Source: Comamonadaceae bacterium
Lineage (GTDB): Bacteria > Pseudomonadota > Gammaproteobacteria > Burkholderiales > Burkholderiaceae_C
Assembly (NCBI GenBank): GCA_947453965.1
Contig: CANGIQ010000023.1
Location: 1-42,325, forward strand
Reading direction: 5' to 3'
Length of the DNA stretch: 42,325 nucleotides
Shown here in pieces: positions 20,275 to 28,724 of this stretch. The translations under genes and the position numbers were made by a program. How positions within the stretch are numbered: the stretch's first letter is position 1; every line of letters begins with the position of its first letter. The notes beneath the pieces were generated by a model that was not told where the DNA came from, made no database searches, and saw only the letters and a list, made by a program, of their open reading frames with translations.

Positions 20275-21933
20275 ATGGCCGACACCCACCAGGTCTTCAA
20301 CCAGTCCACCCCGTTTGTCGACGTCAACCTGTATGAGGCTGACCCTGCCTTGCGCGAGGCGGTGACGGCGTTGGCGGGCCATGACATCGCCATGCACCAC
20401 AACCTGAGCCGCATGGGCCAGTGTTATGGCAGCGCTGAAGCGCAGCAATGGGCGGTGCAGGCCAATGTGAACAAACCGGTGTTGCGGGTGTTCGACCGCT
20501 TTGGCCATCGCATCGACGAGGTGGACTTTCATCCGGCCTACCACCAGCTGATGCAGCTGGCCATGCAAGATGGTTTGCATGCGGCACCTTGGGCGCAACC
20601 CGGCCCGGGCGCGCAGGTGCGACGCGCAGCGGCGTATCACCTGTTTGGTCAGCTAGAAAACGGTGTGCAGTGCCCCACCACCATGACGTTTGCCGTGGTA
20701 CCCGTGATCGCGCGGCAAAGCCACATTGCACCCGATTGGTTGCCCAAACTCTTGGCCAACGACTACCAACCCGGCGTGGCCCATGTGAAGCACAAGCGTG
20801 CAGTCACCATGGGCATGGGCATGACCGAAAAGCAAGGCGGCTCGGACGTGCGTTCTAACTCCACCGAAGCCGTGGCTGTCGGCGTGAGTGAATGGGGGCA
20901 AGAGTTTCGCGTCACCGGGCACAAATGGTTTTTCTCGGCGCCCATGTGTGATGCATTTCTGATCTTGGCCCAGACCGAGCCAGGCACTTCGGCTGGGCAA
21001 ACTTGTTTGTTCTTGCCGCGTGTGTTGCCCGATGGGTCGTTGAACCGAATTCGCATTCAACGTCTCAAAGACAAGATTGGCAACCATTCCAACGCCTCCT
21101 CCGAAGTGGAGTTTGATGGTGCCAGTGCGTGGCTGGTGGGTGAGGTGGGGCGCGGTATTTCCACCATTTTGGAAATGGGCAACCACACCCGTCTTGATTG
21201 CACGGTCGGTGCTGCCGGCATCATGCGCGCGGGCTTGACTCAAGCCGTGCACCATGCGCGCCGCCGCAGCGCGTTTGGCCGCAAGCTGGCCGAGCAACCC
21301 ATCATGCAGTCGGTGCTGGCTGATTTGGCGCTGGAGAGCGAGGCCGCCACATGGCTGGCGCTGCGACTCGCCCGCACCTACGACAGCGATGCCACACAGC
21401 ACGAACTCGCCTTGCGCCGTGTGCTCACGCCTGCCAGCAAGTACTGGGTGGCCAAACGCTTGCCGCATTTCATGGCCGAGGCCATGGAGGTCATGGGCGG
21501 TCCGGGCTATGTGGAAGAAGGGCCGTTTGGTCGCCTGTTTCGCGAAAGCCCATTGAATTCGATTTGGGAAGGCTCGGGCAATGTGATGTGCCTCGATGTG
21601 CTGCGCTCGCTGTCGCGTGGGCCACAAAGTGCCGATGCGCTGATGCAGGAGTGGCGTGCCGCACGCGGCAGCCATGCCGCCTTTGATGCCGCGATGGATG
21701 ATTTTTCATCTACCCTCACGCGGCTACGCCATGACAGCGATGAGATGGGCGCGCGGCATCTGGCCGAGCGCATTGCCTTGCTCACACAAGCGTCGCTACT
21801 CATTCAACACGCACCCACGCAGGTGGCCGATGGTTTTTGTGCCAGCCGTCTTGGCACTGGTTGGCGCGGCACCATGGGCAGCATGGCCATGCCACAAGCA
21901 AGTGCACTGATTGCCCGCGCTTTAGCGGCTTAA
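20275..21933 (+). CDS. aidB: AidB-type acyl-CoA dehydrogenase family flavoprotein
   Basis: A 552-residue flavoprotein that follows E. coli AidB motif by motif: HQVFNQSTPF at the start, CPTTMTFAVVPV, MGMGMTEKQGGSDVRSN, GHKWFFSAPMCDAF, LKDKIGNHSNASSEVEFDGA, and EAMEVMGGPGYVEE with NSIWEGSGNVMCLDVLR. AidB is induced by alkylating agents in E. coli, binds FAD and DNA, and is thought to protect DNA; its natural substrate is unsettled. The C-terminal extension beyond the dehydrogenase fold, used by AidB for DNA binding, is present. ATG 20275 has a good AGGAG. The gene stands alone between tRNA-Phe and the end of the liv operon. Confidence 0.9.
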   Translation: MADTHQVFNQSTPFVDVNLYEADPALREAVTALAGHDIAMHHNLSRMGQCYGSAEAQQWAVQANVNKPVLRVFDRFGHRIDEVDFHPAYHQLMQLAMQDGLHAAPWAQPGPGAQVRRAAAYHLFGQLENGVQCPTTMTFAVVPVIARQSHIAPDWLPKLLANDYQPGVAHVKHKRAVTMGMGMTEKQGGSDVRSNSTEAVAVGVSEWGQEFRVTGHKWFFSAPMCDAFLILAQTEPGTSAGQTCLFLPRVLPDGSLNRIRIQRLKDKIGNHSNASSEVEFDGASAWLVGEVGRGISTILEMGNHTRLDCTVGAAGIMRAGLTQAVHHARRRSAFGRKLAEQPIMQSVLADLALESEAATWLALRLARTYDSDATQHELALRRVLTPASKYWVAKRLPHFMAEAMEVMGGPGYVEEGPFGRLFRESPLNSIWEGSGNVMCLDVLRSLSRGPQSADALMQEWRAARGSHAAFDAAMDDFSSTLTRLRHDSDEMGARHLAERIALLTQASLLIQHAPTQVADGFCASRLGTGWRGTMGSMAMPQASALIARALAA

Positions 21934-21943
21934 GCCCAAGCAT

Positions 21944-21968
21944 TAAAAAAGCCGCCCGAAGGCGGCTT
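21944..21968 (-). terminator. Rho-independent terminator of the liv operon
   Basis: Read on the minus strand, an 8-bp stem AAGCCGCC/GGCGGCTT closed by a UUCG tetraloop (21949-21968) is followed by a run of T (the A-run at 21945-21950). It lies about 33 nt after the livK stop. It may also stop aidB transcription, although no T-run follows on that strand. Confidence 0.85.
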
Positions 21969-22001
21969 GGGTTGGCGTGTGATCACTCACACCACGTCAG
22001 A

Positions 22002-23159
22002 TCACTTCATGTAACCCGACACCACTTTCCAGCGGCCATCTTGAATTTCTGACAGACGCGAGGCGTCGTTGCCCAAGCGCTTGGTGGCGCTGTAGGACAT
22101 GGGCGGGCTGCCAAAAATATCGGTGGGGAAGCTCATGGTGTCCATGGCCTTGATGAAGGTGTCCGAGGTCAGGTTGCTACCGGCCTTGCTTGCCGCTGCA
22201 GAAAAATGCATGACAGCGGTGTAGCCGTAGATCGAGAACACGGTGGGGTCTTCGTTGAACTTGGTTTTGTACTTGCTGGCCCAAAAACGGATGGGTTGCG
22301 AGGCTTCATCCAAATAAGGTTGTTGCGCCGTCATGGTGGCGAAGATGCCGTCCATGGCCTTGCCACCCAACTTGTGAATCAGCTCGGTGTAGGCAGCCGA
22401 CGAGGCCAAGAAGATGGGGTTGAAGCCGGTCTTGCGTGCCTCAGCCACCGTGCCCACGGTTTCGCGAATGATGGTGCCGAGCACCACCATTTCACAACCT
22501 GCCGCTTTCATGCGGGCGACTTGTGACGAGAAGTCCGTGGCGCCGCGCTTGTAGCTGGTCTTCTCGGCGTATTCCATGTTCAAGGTTTTGAGACCGGCTT
22601 CGCCACCACGCATGACCTCCAGGCCGAACTCGTCATCTTGATAGATCGTGCAGACTTTCTTGATGTTCTTTTCCTTGATCATCTTGGGCGTGGCCAGTCG
22701 GAGCTGGTCGTAGTACGTCGCTGCAAACGAGTACTTGAGCGGATGCAGCGGTTCGTACATTTCACGCGCCGCAGTGACGGGGTAGAAGTTGAGCACTTTC
22801 TTTTCAAACTGAACCGGCATGGCCGCCAAGTTCTGAGCGGTACCGATGTGCGCCACCATGGCAAAGATCTTGTCTTGGTTGACCAGCTTCTGCGCTGCCA
22901 ATACGGCGCGCTTGGGGTCGTAGCCCGAGTCTTCGACCTTGAGGGCGAGCTTGCGGTTGCCCACGCCACCTTGTTCGTTGAGCTCGTCCACAGCCAGCAT
23001 CATGCCCATGCGCACTTGCTTGCCAAAGCCCGCCAGCGGGCCCGACAAATCTTGAATGCTGCCGATGGTGATTTGGTCTTTCGACACGCCCTGTTGCTGG
23101 GCAAAAGCCCCGCTGGTCAGAACGGCAACGGCCAGTGTGGCCATAAGTTTGAATCGCAT
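22002..23159 (-). CDS. livK: Branched-chain amino-acid-type ABC transporter substrate-binding protein
   Basis: A 385-residue periplasmic binding protein of the LivK/UrtA (type 1) fold. The signal peptide MRFKLMATLAVAVLTSGAFA is followed by QQQGVSKDQITIGSIQDLSG. Typical pieces are DELNEQGGVGNRKLALKVED, DPKRAVLAAQKLVNQDKIFA and RGATDFSSQVARMKAAGCEM. It delivers a ligand to the LivHM pore. The family takes branched-chain amino acids, amides, urea, or aromatic and other small acids, so the name livK gives the family, not the ligand. A good AAGGAGA precedes the ATG. It is the last gene of the operon, 35 nt after the acyl-CoA ligase. Confidence 0.9.
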   Translation of the reverse strand: MRFKLMATLAVAVLTSGAFAQQQGVSKDQITIGSIQDLSGPLAGFGKQVRMGMMLAVDELNEQGGVGNRKLALKVEDSGYDPKRAVLAAQKLVNQDKIFAMVAHIGTAQNLAAMPVQFEKKVLNFYPVTAAREMYEPLHPLKYSFAATYYDQLRLATPKMIKEKNIKKVCTIYQDDEFGLEVMRGGEAGLKTLNMEYAEKTSYKRGATDFSSQVARMKAAGCEMVVLGTIIRETVGTVAEARKTGFNPIFLASSAAYTELIHKLGGKAMDGIFATMTAQQPYLDEASQPIRFWASKYKTKFNEDPTVFSIYGYTAVMHFSAAASKAGSNLTSDTFIKAMDTMSFPTDIFGSPPMSYSATKRLGNDASRLSEIQDGRWKVVSGYMK

Positions 23160-23194
23160 GCGTTTGTCTCCTTGTTGAATCTTGTATGGGTGGG

Positions 23195-25054
23195 TCAGTC
23201 GCGGTACATCGCGTCAATTTGCGCGGCGTATTTTTGTTCAACCAGCTTGCGCTTGAGTTTCATGGTGGGGGTGAGTTCTTCGTCTTCTGCGCTGAGTTGT
23301 GTGTCGAGTAAGAAGAATTTTTTGACCTGTTCGACGCGTGCGAATTTTTGGTTCACACGGTCGATTTCGTGTTGGATCAAGGCCTGCACTTCGGGGGAGC
23401 GGGTCAGCGATGCGTAGTTGCTGAAGGGCACATCGGTATCTTGGGCAAACTTCTCCACGTTCTCCTGGTCAATCATGATGATCACCACCAAATAAGGCCG
23501 TCGATCACCAATCACCACCGCATCGGTCACATAAGGCGAGAACTTCAACTCGTTTTCCAGCTCGCTGGGTGTGATGTTCTTGCCGGCTGCTGTGATGATG
23601 ATGTCTTTCATCCGGTCTGTGATTCGGAAAAACCCTTCCTCATCCACCGCGCCCACATCGCCGGTGTGCAACCAGCCGTCGGCGTCGATGGCCTCGGCGG
23701 TTTTGTCCGGCAAGTTCAAGTAGCCCATGAACACATTGGGGCCACGCACCAGAATTTCCTGTGTCGCAGGATCGAGGCGCACCTCGTTGTAGTGGGCCGC
23801 AGGACCGATGGAGCCGGTCTTGATGTGGTCGGCTTGCACACCGGTGGACGCACCACAGGTTTCGGTCATGCCCCAAACTTCCAAGAGGGGCACACCGAGC
23901 GACAAATACCAACGCACAAGTTCGGGTGAGATGGGGGCAGCACCCGTGACCAAAAAACGTGAACGATGAATGCCAATGAGCTTGCGCACGTTGTTGAGCG
24001 ACAGCAGTCGCGCCACATGAAATTGCAGTTTGAGCCAGGGGGACACGCTTTGGCGCGCCAGCACCTTGTCGGCCACGCGTGCGCCAACACCGATGGACCA
24101 AGCGTAGACGGCTTGTTGCAGCGCGCCGGCTTCTTTGAGCGCAATCATCACGCTGGAGTAAAACTTTTCCCACACCCGAGGCACGGCAGTGAACACCGTG
24201 GGGGCAATTTCGCGCACGTTCTCAGGCACGGTTTCTGGGTTTTCCACAAAGTTGAGCACCGAGCCTGTGTAGAGCGAGAAATACTCACCGCCCATGCGCT
24301 CGGCAATGTGGCACAGGGGCAAGAAGCACATGCATTCGTCGTGTTCGTCGCGGGAAATCAAGGTGTTGTAGCCGCGCACGGTGTACACGAGGCCACGGTG
24401 GCTGTGCATGGCGCCTTTGGGTTTGCCAGTGGTGCCCGAGGTGTAGACCAAGATGGCCAATTGCTCGGGTTGGCAAGCGGCGACGCGTGCATCGAGTTCT
24501 TGTGCGTGGGTTTTGCCGTATTCGCGCCCGAGGGCGCGCAGCGCATTGAGCCCCATGACTTGCGGATCATCGAGCTGGTGCAGGCCTTCCATATCGAAGA
24601 CCACGATTTTTTTCAAGCCTGGTAACTGATCGCGCACTTCCAGCGCTTTGTCGAGTTGCTCATCGTCTTCCACAAACAAAATCGTGGTCGATGAGTCTTC
24701 ACAGAGGTAGTGCACCTGAGACGCGGCTACGGTCGGGTAAATGCCGTTGGACACGCCGCCGGCACTCAGCACGGCCAGATCGGCCAACACCCATTCGATG
24801 TTGGTGTTCGACAGAATAGAGGCGGTGTCGTGCGGCGCAAAGCCCAGCGCCAGCAAGCCGTTGCCAATTTCGCGCACGGCTTCACCGGTTTGGGTCCAGC
24901 TCCAGCTGCGCCAGATGCCGAAGTCTTTTTGGCGCATCCACACTTGAGGTCCACGTGCAGCCACGGCGTTCCAAAAAATCGCTGGCATGGTGTCGCCGGG
25001 CATGACGATGTCGTGCTGAGGCCGGATGTGGGAGAGGTTCCACAGGTTGCTCAT
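23195..25054 (-). CDS. AMP-dependent long-chain-type acyl-CoA ligase
   Basis: A 619-residue acyl-CoA synthetase of the ANL superfamily, FadD15-like. It activates a carboxylic acid with ATP to the adenylate and then to the CoA thioester. The P-loop-like A3 motif is YTSGTTGKPKGAMHSHRG. The A5 motif region reads VWGMTETCG, the A7/A8 region GWLHTGDVGAVDEEGF and RITDRMKDIIITAAGKNITP, and the C-terminal catalytic lysine lies in LTPTMKLKRK. It sits inside a liv-type ABC operon, 4 nt after livF and 35 nt before the binding protein. I infer that the imported compound, or a product of it, is CoA-activated by this enzyme. The chain-length preference cannot be read. Confidence 0.93.
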   Translation of the reverse strand: MSNLWNLSHIRPQHDIVMPGDTMPAIFWNAVAARGPQVWMRQKDFGIWRSWSWTQTGEAVREIGNGLLALGFAPHDTASILSNTNIEWVLADLAVLSAGGVSNGIYPTVAASQVHYLCEDSSTTILFVEDDEQLDKALEVRDQLPGLKKIVVFDMEGLHQLDDPQVMGLNALRALGREYGKTHAQELDARVAACQPEQLAILVYTSGTTGKPKGAMHSHRGLVYTVRGYNTLISRDEHDECMCFLPLCHIAERMGGEYFSLYTGSVLNFVENPETVPENVREIAPTVFTAVPRVWEKFYSSVMIALKEAGALQQAVYAWSIGVGARVADKVLARQSVSPWLKLQFHVARLLSLNNVRKLIGIHRSRFLVTGAAPISPELVRWYLSLGVPLLEVWGMTETCGASTGVQADHIKTGSIGPAAHYNEVRLDPATQEILVRGPNVFMGYLNLPDKTAEAIDADGWLHTGDVGAVDEEGFFRITDRMKDIIITAAGKNITPSELENELKFSPYVTDAVVIGDRRPYLVVIIMIDQENVEKFAQDTDVPFSNYASLTRSPEVQALIQHEIDRVNQKFARVEQVKKFFLLDTQLSAEDEELTPTMKLKRKLVEQKYAAQIDAMYRD

Positions 25055-25058
25055 CGTG

Positions 25059-25838
25059 TCATCTCCAGTTTTTCTTTTTCTTCCAACGGCGGTCGGCGCG
25101 CACGCCTTCTTCTTTCATGCCGAGATAGAACTCTTTGATGTCTTCCTTCTCGCGCAGGTTGGCGCAGGTGTCTTCCATCACGATGCGGCCGTTCTCTAGC
25201 ACATAGCCATAGTCAGAGGCGTTGAGGGCCATGTTGGCGTTTTGTTCCACCAACAAGATGGTGGTGCCACGCTCACGGTTGATGCGCACCACGATCTCGA
25301 AAATTTCCTTGGTCAGCTTTGGTGACAGGCCCAGGCTTGGCTCATCGAGCAAGATGAGATCCGGGTTGGCCATCAAGGCGCGGCTGATGGCCAGCATTTG
25401 TTGTTGGCCGCCAGACAGCAGCCCAGCATCTTGGTCGGCGCGCTCACGCAGGATGGGAAAGTAGTTGAAGACCACCTCCATGTCGCGTGCAATGCTGTCG
25501 CGGTCTTGCCGGGTGTAGGCGCCCATGAGCAGGTTGTTGCGCACCGACAGCAGCGGGAACACCTCGCGTCCTTCGGGCACATGCATCAGGCCGCGCTGCA
25601 CGATCAGGGCCGGGTCTTGCGCGGTGATGTCTTCGCCTTTGAACTGGATCGAACCTTTGCGCGGATCAATGATGCCGCTGATGGTTTTCAAAATCGTGGT
25701 TTTGCCCGCGCCGTTCGAGCCCAGCACCGTAGCGATTTGGCCTTGTTTGACTTCCAAGCTCACGCCACGAATGGCTTTGATAGGGCCGTAAGCGCTCTCG
25801 ACGTTGAGCAACTTCAACACAATGTTCTCGGTGCTCAT
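25059..25838 (-). CDS. livF: Liv-type ABC transporter ATP-binding protein LivF
   Basis: A 259-residue ATPase of the branched-chain ABC family. Walker A is GSNGAGKTT, the signature LSGGQQQMLAISRALMANP, and Walker B LILLDEPSLGLSP. It powers import through LivHM as a heterodimer with LivG. The C-terminus is longer and more basic than the E. coli protein, ending in KKKKNWR. Its ATG overlaps the livG stop (ATGA), so the two ATPases should be made in equal amounts. Confidence 0.95.
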   Translation of the reverse strand: MSTENIVLKLLNVESAYGPIKAIRGVSLEVKQGQIATVLGSNGAGKTTILKTISGIIDPRKGSIQFKGEDITAQDPALIVQRGLMHVPEGREVFPLLSVRNNLLMGAYTRQDRDSIARDMEVVFNYFPILRERADQDAGLLSGGQQQMLAISRALMANPDLILLDEPSLGLSPKLTKEIFEIVVRINRERGTTILLVEQNANMALNASDYGYVLENGRIVMEDTCANLREKEDIKEFYLGMKEEGVRADRRWKKKKNWR

Positions 25839-26650
25839 GGGTGTTGCTCCTTCGCGTGATCACGGCGCAAGCTGGAGACATCGTCAATCGTGCCGAGATA
25901 GGCCTCGATCACACCAGGGTGGCTCTGCACCTCGGCCGGTGTGCCCATGGCCAGCACCTCGCCCTGGCTCATGGCCAACACCCGGTCGGACACTTTAGAC
26001 ACCAAGCTCATGTCGTGCTCCACCATCAACACGGTGATGCCCAACACGTTTTTGATGTCGGCAATCCAAAACGCCATGTCGTCGGTTTCTTCCACGTTCA
26101 GTCCAGATGAGGGTTCATCCAATAACAGCAGCTGCGGCTCGGTGCACAAGGCACGCGCCATCTCGACCACTTTGCGCACGCCATAAGGCAGGCCCGCGAC
26201 CATGGAATCACGGTGGTGTTGCAAGTCTAAAAAGTCGATCACGTGTTCGACTTTTTCACGCGCTGCAATTTCTGCGGCACGGGTTTGTGGGGTGAAGAAC
26301 ATTTCTTGCCACAGCCCGGTTTGGCGGTGGGTGTGACGCCCGATCAGCAAGTTTTGCAACACAGTGGCATGTTCGAACAGTTCAATGTTTTGAAACGTGC
26401 GGGCGATTCCTAGGCCTGCCACCGCATGGGGCGGCACGCTGGCCATGTGTTGCCCGTTGTAGGTGATGTGGCCGGCGGTCGGTGTGTAGATGCCACTGAT
26501 CAGGTTGAACACCGTGGTCTTGCCTGCACCGTTAGGGCCGATCAGGGTGAACACTTCGCCGCGTTGAACGTCGAAGCTCACGTTGTTGACTGCCAGCACG
26601 CCGCCAAAGCGAACCGACAGGTTGTGTGCGGAGAGAAGAGCGTCACTCAT
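25835..26650 (-). CDS. livG: Liv-type ABC transporter ATP-binding protein LivG
   Basis: A 271-residue ATPase. Walker A is GPNGAGKTTVFNLISG, the signature-like region LPYGVRKVVEMARALCTEP and Walker B LLLLDEPSSGLNVEE. The C-terminal EAYLG motif is present before a short charged tail. The start is set at the ATG at 26648-26650. The frame stays open for about 177 codons upstream, but that stretch is antisense-type sequence inside livM with no family similarity. The ATG overlaps the livM stop by 4 nt, which supports this start. Confidence 0.95.
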   Translation of the reverse strand: MSDALLSAHNLSVRFGGVLAVNNVSFDVQRGEVFTLIGPNGAGKTTVFNLISGIYTPTAGHITYNGQHMASVPPHAVAGLGIARTFQNIELFEHATVLQNLLIGRHTHRQTGLWQEMFFTPQTRAAEIAAREKVEHVIDFLDLQHHRDSMVAGLPYGVRKVVEMARALCTEPQLLLLDEPSSGLNVEETDDMAFWIADIKNVLGITVLMVEHDMSLVSKVSDRVLAMSQGEVLAMGTPAEVQSHPGVIEAYLGTIDDVSSLRRDHAKEQHP

Positions 26651-27723
26651 TTCAGTCGGTCCGATTTTTGGAAGCTTTTTTGCCGTTTGAACATGCCCTT
26701 GCGGTAGAACGGAAACAGCTGGAACCAGGTGCGAATCTTCAGCCAGCGTCCATACAAGCCCATGGGCTCGAACATCACAAAACCAATCAGCACCAGGCCG
26801 TAGACCACGGCTTGCAGGCCGGGCGCTTGGCCGATGGCATCGGGCAAATAGTCTTTGCCGAGTGAAATCAGTTGCGGCATGGTGATCAAAAAGATGGCGC
26901 CTAAGAAAGCGCCATGGATGGAGCCCAAGCCGCCGATCACCACCATCAGCAACAAGTCGATGGACTGCAAAAAGTTGAACTGGTCTGGGCTGATGAACTG
27001 CAGCTTGTGCGCATAGAGCGCACCACCTATACCGGCCAAGGCGGCAGAAATCATGAAGGACAGCGTTTTGTAGCGTGCCAGATGGATGCCCATGCTTTGG
27101 GCTGAAATCTCTGAATCGCGAATCGCCACAAAGGCACGCCCGGTGGCGCTGCGCAGCAAATTTAGCACAGCCAAGGTGCACACCACGGTGACCAGCAGAC
27201 AGATCCAGTAAAACGCTTCGTTGCTGCTGGCTTCGTAGCCAAAGAGGTTGATGGCTTTGACGTGCTTGCCTGCGTTGCCGCCGGTCACGCTTTCCCAGCG
27301 GGCCAAGCCTTCTTCCACGATGAAGCCAAACGACAAAGTAGCAATGCCCAGGTAGATGCCTTTGACGCGCAAGGCCGGCAAGCCCACGATGGCGCCCACC
27401 GCCGCCGACAATCCGGCAGACATGGCCAGCGAGATGGGAAACGGCCAGCCCTGTGCTGACAAGACGGCTTCGGTGTAGGCCCCCACACCCAGAAAAGCCG
27501 CATGGCCGATGGAGAACAAACCGGTGAAGCCGGCCAGCAACATCAGCCCCAAGCCGACGATGCTGTAAATCATGACGAAGGTGAGCTGAGCCAGCCAGTA
27601 TTCCTCAATCAACCACGGTGCTGTGAGCAAGAACACCATCAGCAGCCCGTACCAAAAGATGTGGCCACCGTGTTTGGCCAGACGGATGTCTTGGTCGTAA
27701 TCGGTCTTGAAAATGAAACGCAT
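26647..27723 (-). CDS. livM: Liv-type ABC transporter permease LivM
   Basis: A 358-residue inner-membrane permease. Eight to ten hydrophobic segments are visible. The family motif GLFSIGHAAFLGVGAYT lies near residue 75 and the EAA-like loop RDSEISAQSMGI near residue 205. It forms the translocation pore with LivH. I start it at ATG 27721-27723; a longer in-frame version would overlap the end of livH. The cytoplasmic tail is basic (FYRKGMFKRQKSFQKSDRLK). Confidence 0.94.
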   Translation of the reverse strand: MRFIFKTDYDQDIRLAKHGGHIFWYGLLMVFLLTAPWLIEEYWLAQLTFVMIYSIVGLGLMLLAGFTGLFSIGHAAFLGVGAYTEAVLSAQGWPFPISLAMSAGLSAAVGAIVGLPALRVKGIYLGIATLSFGFIVEEGLARWESVTGGNAGKHVKAINLFGYEASSNEAFYWICLLVTVVCTLAVLNLLRSATGRAFVAIRDSEISAQSMGIHLARYKTLSFMISAALAGIGGALYAHKLQFISPDQFNFLQSIDLLLMVVIGGLGSIHGAFLGAIFLITMPQLISLGKDYLPDAIGQAPGLQAVVYGLVLIGFVMFEPMGLYGRWLKIRTWFQLFPFYRKGMFKRQKSFQKSDRLK

Positions 27724-27727
27724 GGGA

Positions 27728-28603
27728 TCAGACCTTTTTGCGCAGGTTTTCACCGAACAAGCCGTTCGGTTTGAGGACCAACATCAGCAGCACCACGATG
27801 TAGGCTGCGATGTCTTTGAAGCCTTCTGGCAGCCAAAAGCCGGCTATGGCTTCGACCACGCCAATGATGAGCCCGCCCACAATCGCGCCAGGCAAGCTGC
27901 TGAAGCCGCCTACGACCGCCGCTGGAAAAGCCTTGAGTCCGATGAAGCCCATATTGGCATGCACAAAGGTGATGGGGGCGAGCAGCAAGCCGGCCACCGT
28001 GGCCACCATGGCTGCCAGTGCCCACACCAAACCGTTGAGCCGCTTGACCGGAATACCCATGTAGTAAGCGGCCAACTGGTTTTGCGAGGAGGCCTGCATG
28101 GCAATGCCCACGCGGGAGTAGCGGAAGGTGAAGTACAGCAACAGGCAAAGCCCGGCGGTGGCTGCCACCACCACCAGTTGGGTGGCGCCAATCACCACGC
28201 CGCCCATGTCAAACGACACGTCTTTGTAGGGCGCTGGGAAGGCGTGTGTTTCGGTGCCCACATTGGGAATCATGGTCACGAGCCCACGCGCCACATAGAC
28301 GATACCGAAGGTCAGCATGACCACCGAGAACGCGGGCTGGCCCAAGATGGGGCGAATGGCGACCCGTTCAGTCAGCCAGCCAACGAGCCCCATGGCGACC
28401 AAGGCACTGGGTACGGACAGCCAATAAGCCCAGCCCAGCCATTGCATGGCGCCGAGCCCGCAAAAGGCGCCCAGCATCATGAGCTCGCCCTGGGCAAAGC
28501 TCACCGTTTCGGTGGCTTTGTAAATCAGCACAAAGCCCAGCGCAATGAGGCCATAAATACAACCTTGCGCGACGCCGCTGAAGATGACCTGCAATTCCTG
28601 CAT
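27728..28603 (-). CDS. livH: Liv-type ABC transporter permease LivH
   Basis: A 291-residue permease with about eight hydrophobic segments. The N-terminal family motif IYGLIALGFVLIYKATETVS and GELMMLGAF are clear, and the conserved C-terminal cytoplasmic loop GLKAFPAAVVGGFSSLPGAI is intact. First gene of the operon livH-livM-livG-livF-ligase-livK, with only 4 nt before livM. A GGAGGGGAGGA stretch upstream of the ATG provides a strong ribosome-binding site. Confidence 0.95.
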   Translation of the reverse strand: MQELQVIFSGVAQGCIYGLIALGFVLIYKATETVSFAQGELMMLGAFCGLGAMQWLGWAYWLSVPSALVAMGLVGWLTERVAIRPILGQPAFSVVMLTFGIVYVARGLVTMIPNVGTETHAFPAPYKDVSFDMGGVVIGATQLVVVAATAGLCLLLYFTFRYSRVGIAMQASSQNQLAAYYMGIPVKRLNGLVWALAAMVATVAGLLLAPITFVHANMGFIGLKAFPAAVVGGFSSLPGAIVGGLIIGVVEAIAGFWLPEGFKDIAAYIVVLLMLVLKPNGLFGENLRKKV

Positions 28604-28643
28604 CTTTGTCTTCCTCCCCTCCCAGATTGGGTGGTTTGCTTTT

Positions 28644-28672
28644 TTTAAATCATTCTAGGCTCAAGTTGACAA
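28644..28672 (-). promoter_or_regulatory. Probable promoter of the liv operon
   Basis: On the minus strand TTGTCA (28667-28672), a 17-nt spacer and TTTAAA (28644-28649) give a plausible sigma-70 promoter about 40 nt before the livH ATG. I see no clear operator next to it. The remaining bases up to the rep stop at 28725 hold nothing I can name. Confidence 0.5.
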
Positions 28673-28724
28673 GCTTTTGCGGCCTGTCCGTGTCGCCTAG
28701 GTGCAGCGGCGTGCAGTGCGTTGT

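Noticed and set aside
20653..21675. 340-residue open frame opposite aidB
   Set aside because: Low-complexity His/Gln-rich translation and the sense strand is clearly AidB.
26651..27181. N-terminal extension of livG
   Set aside because: The frame is open, but the translation is arginine/histidine-rich shadow sequence inside livM; the ATG at 26648-26650 matches the family start.
27707..28648. 313-residue open frame opposite livH
   Set aside because: Antisense to a well-conserved permease, with no family resemblance of its own.
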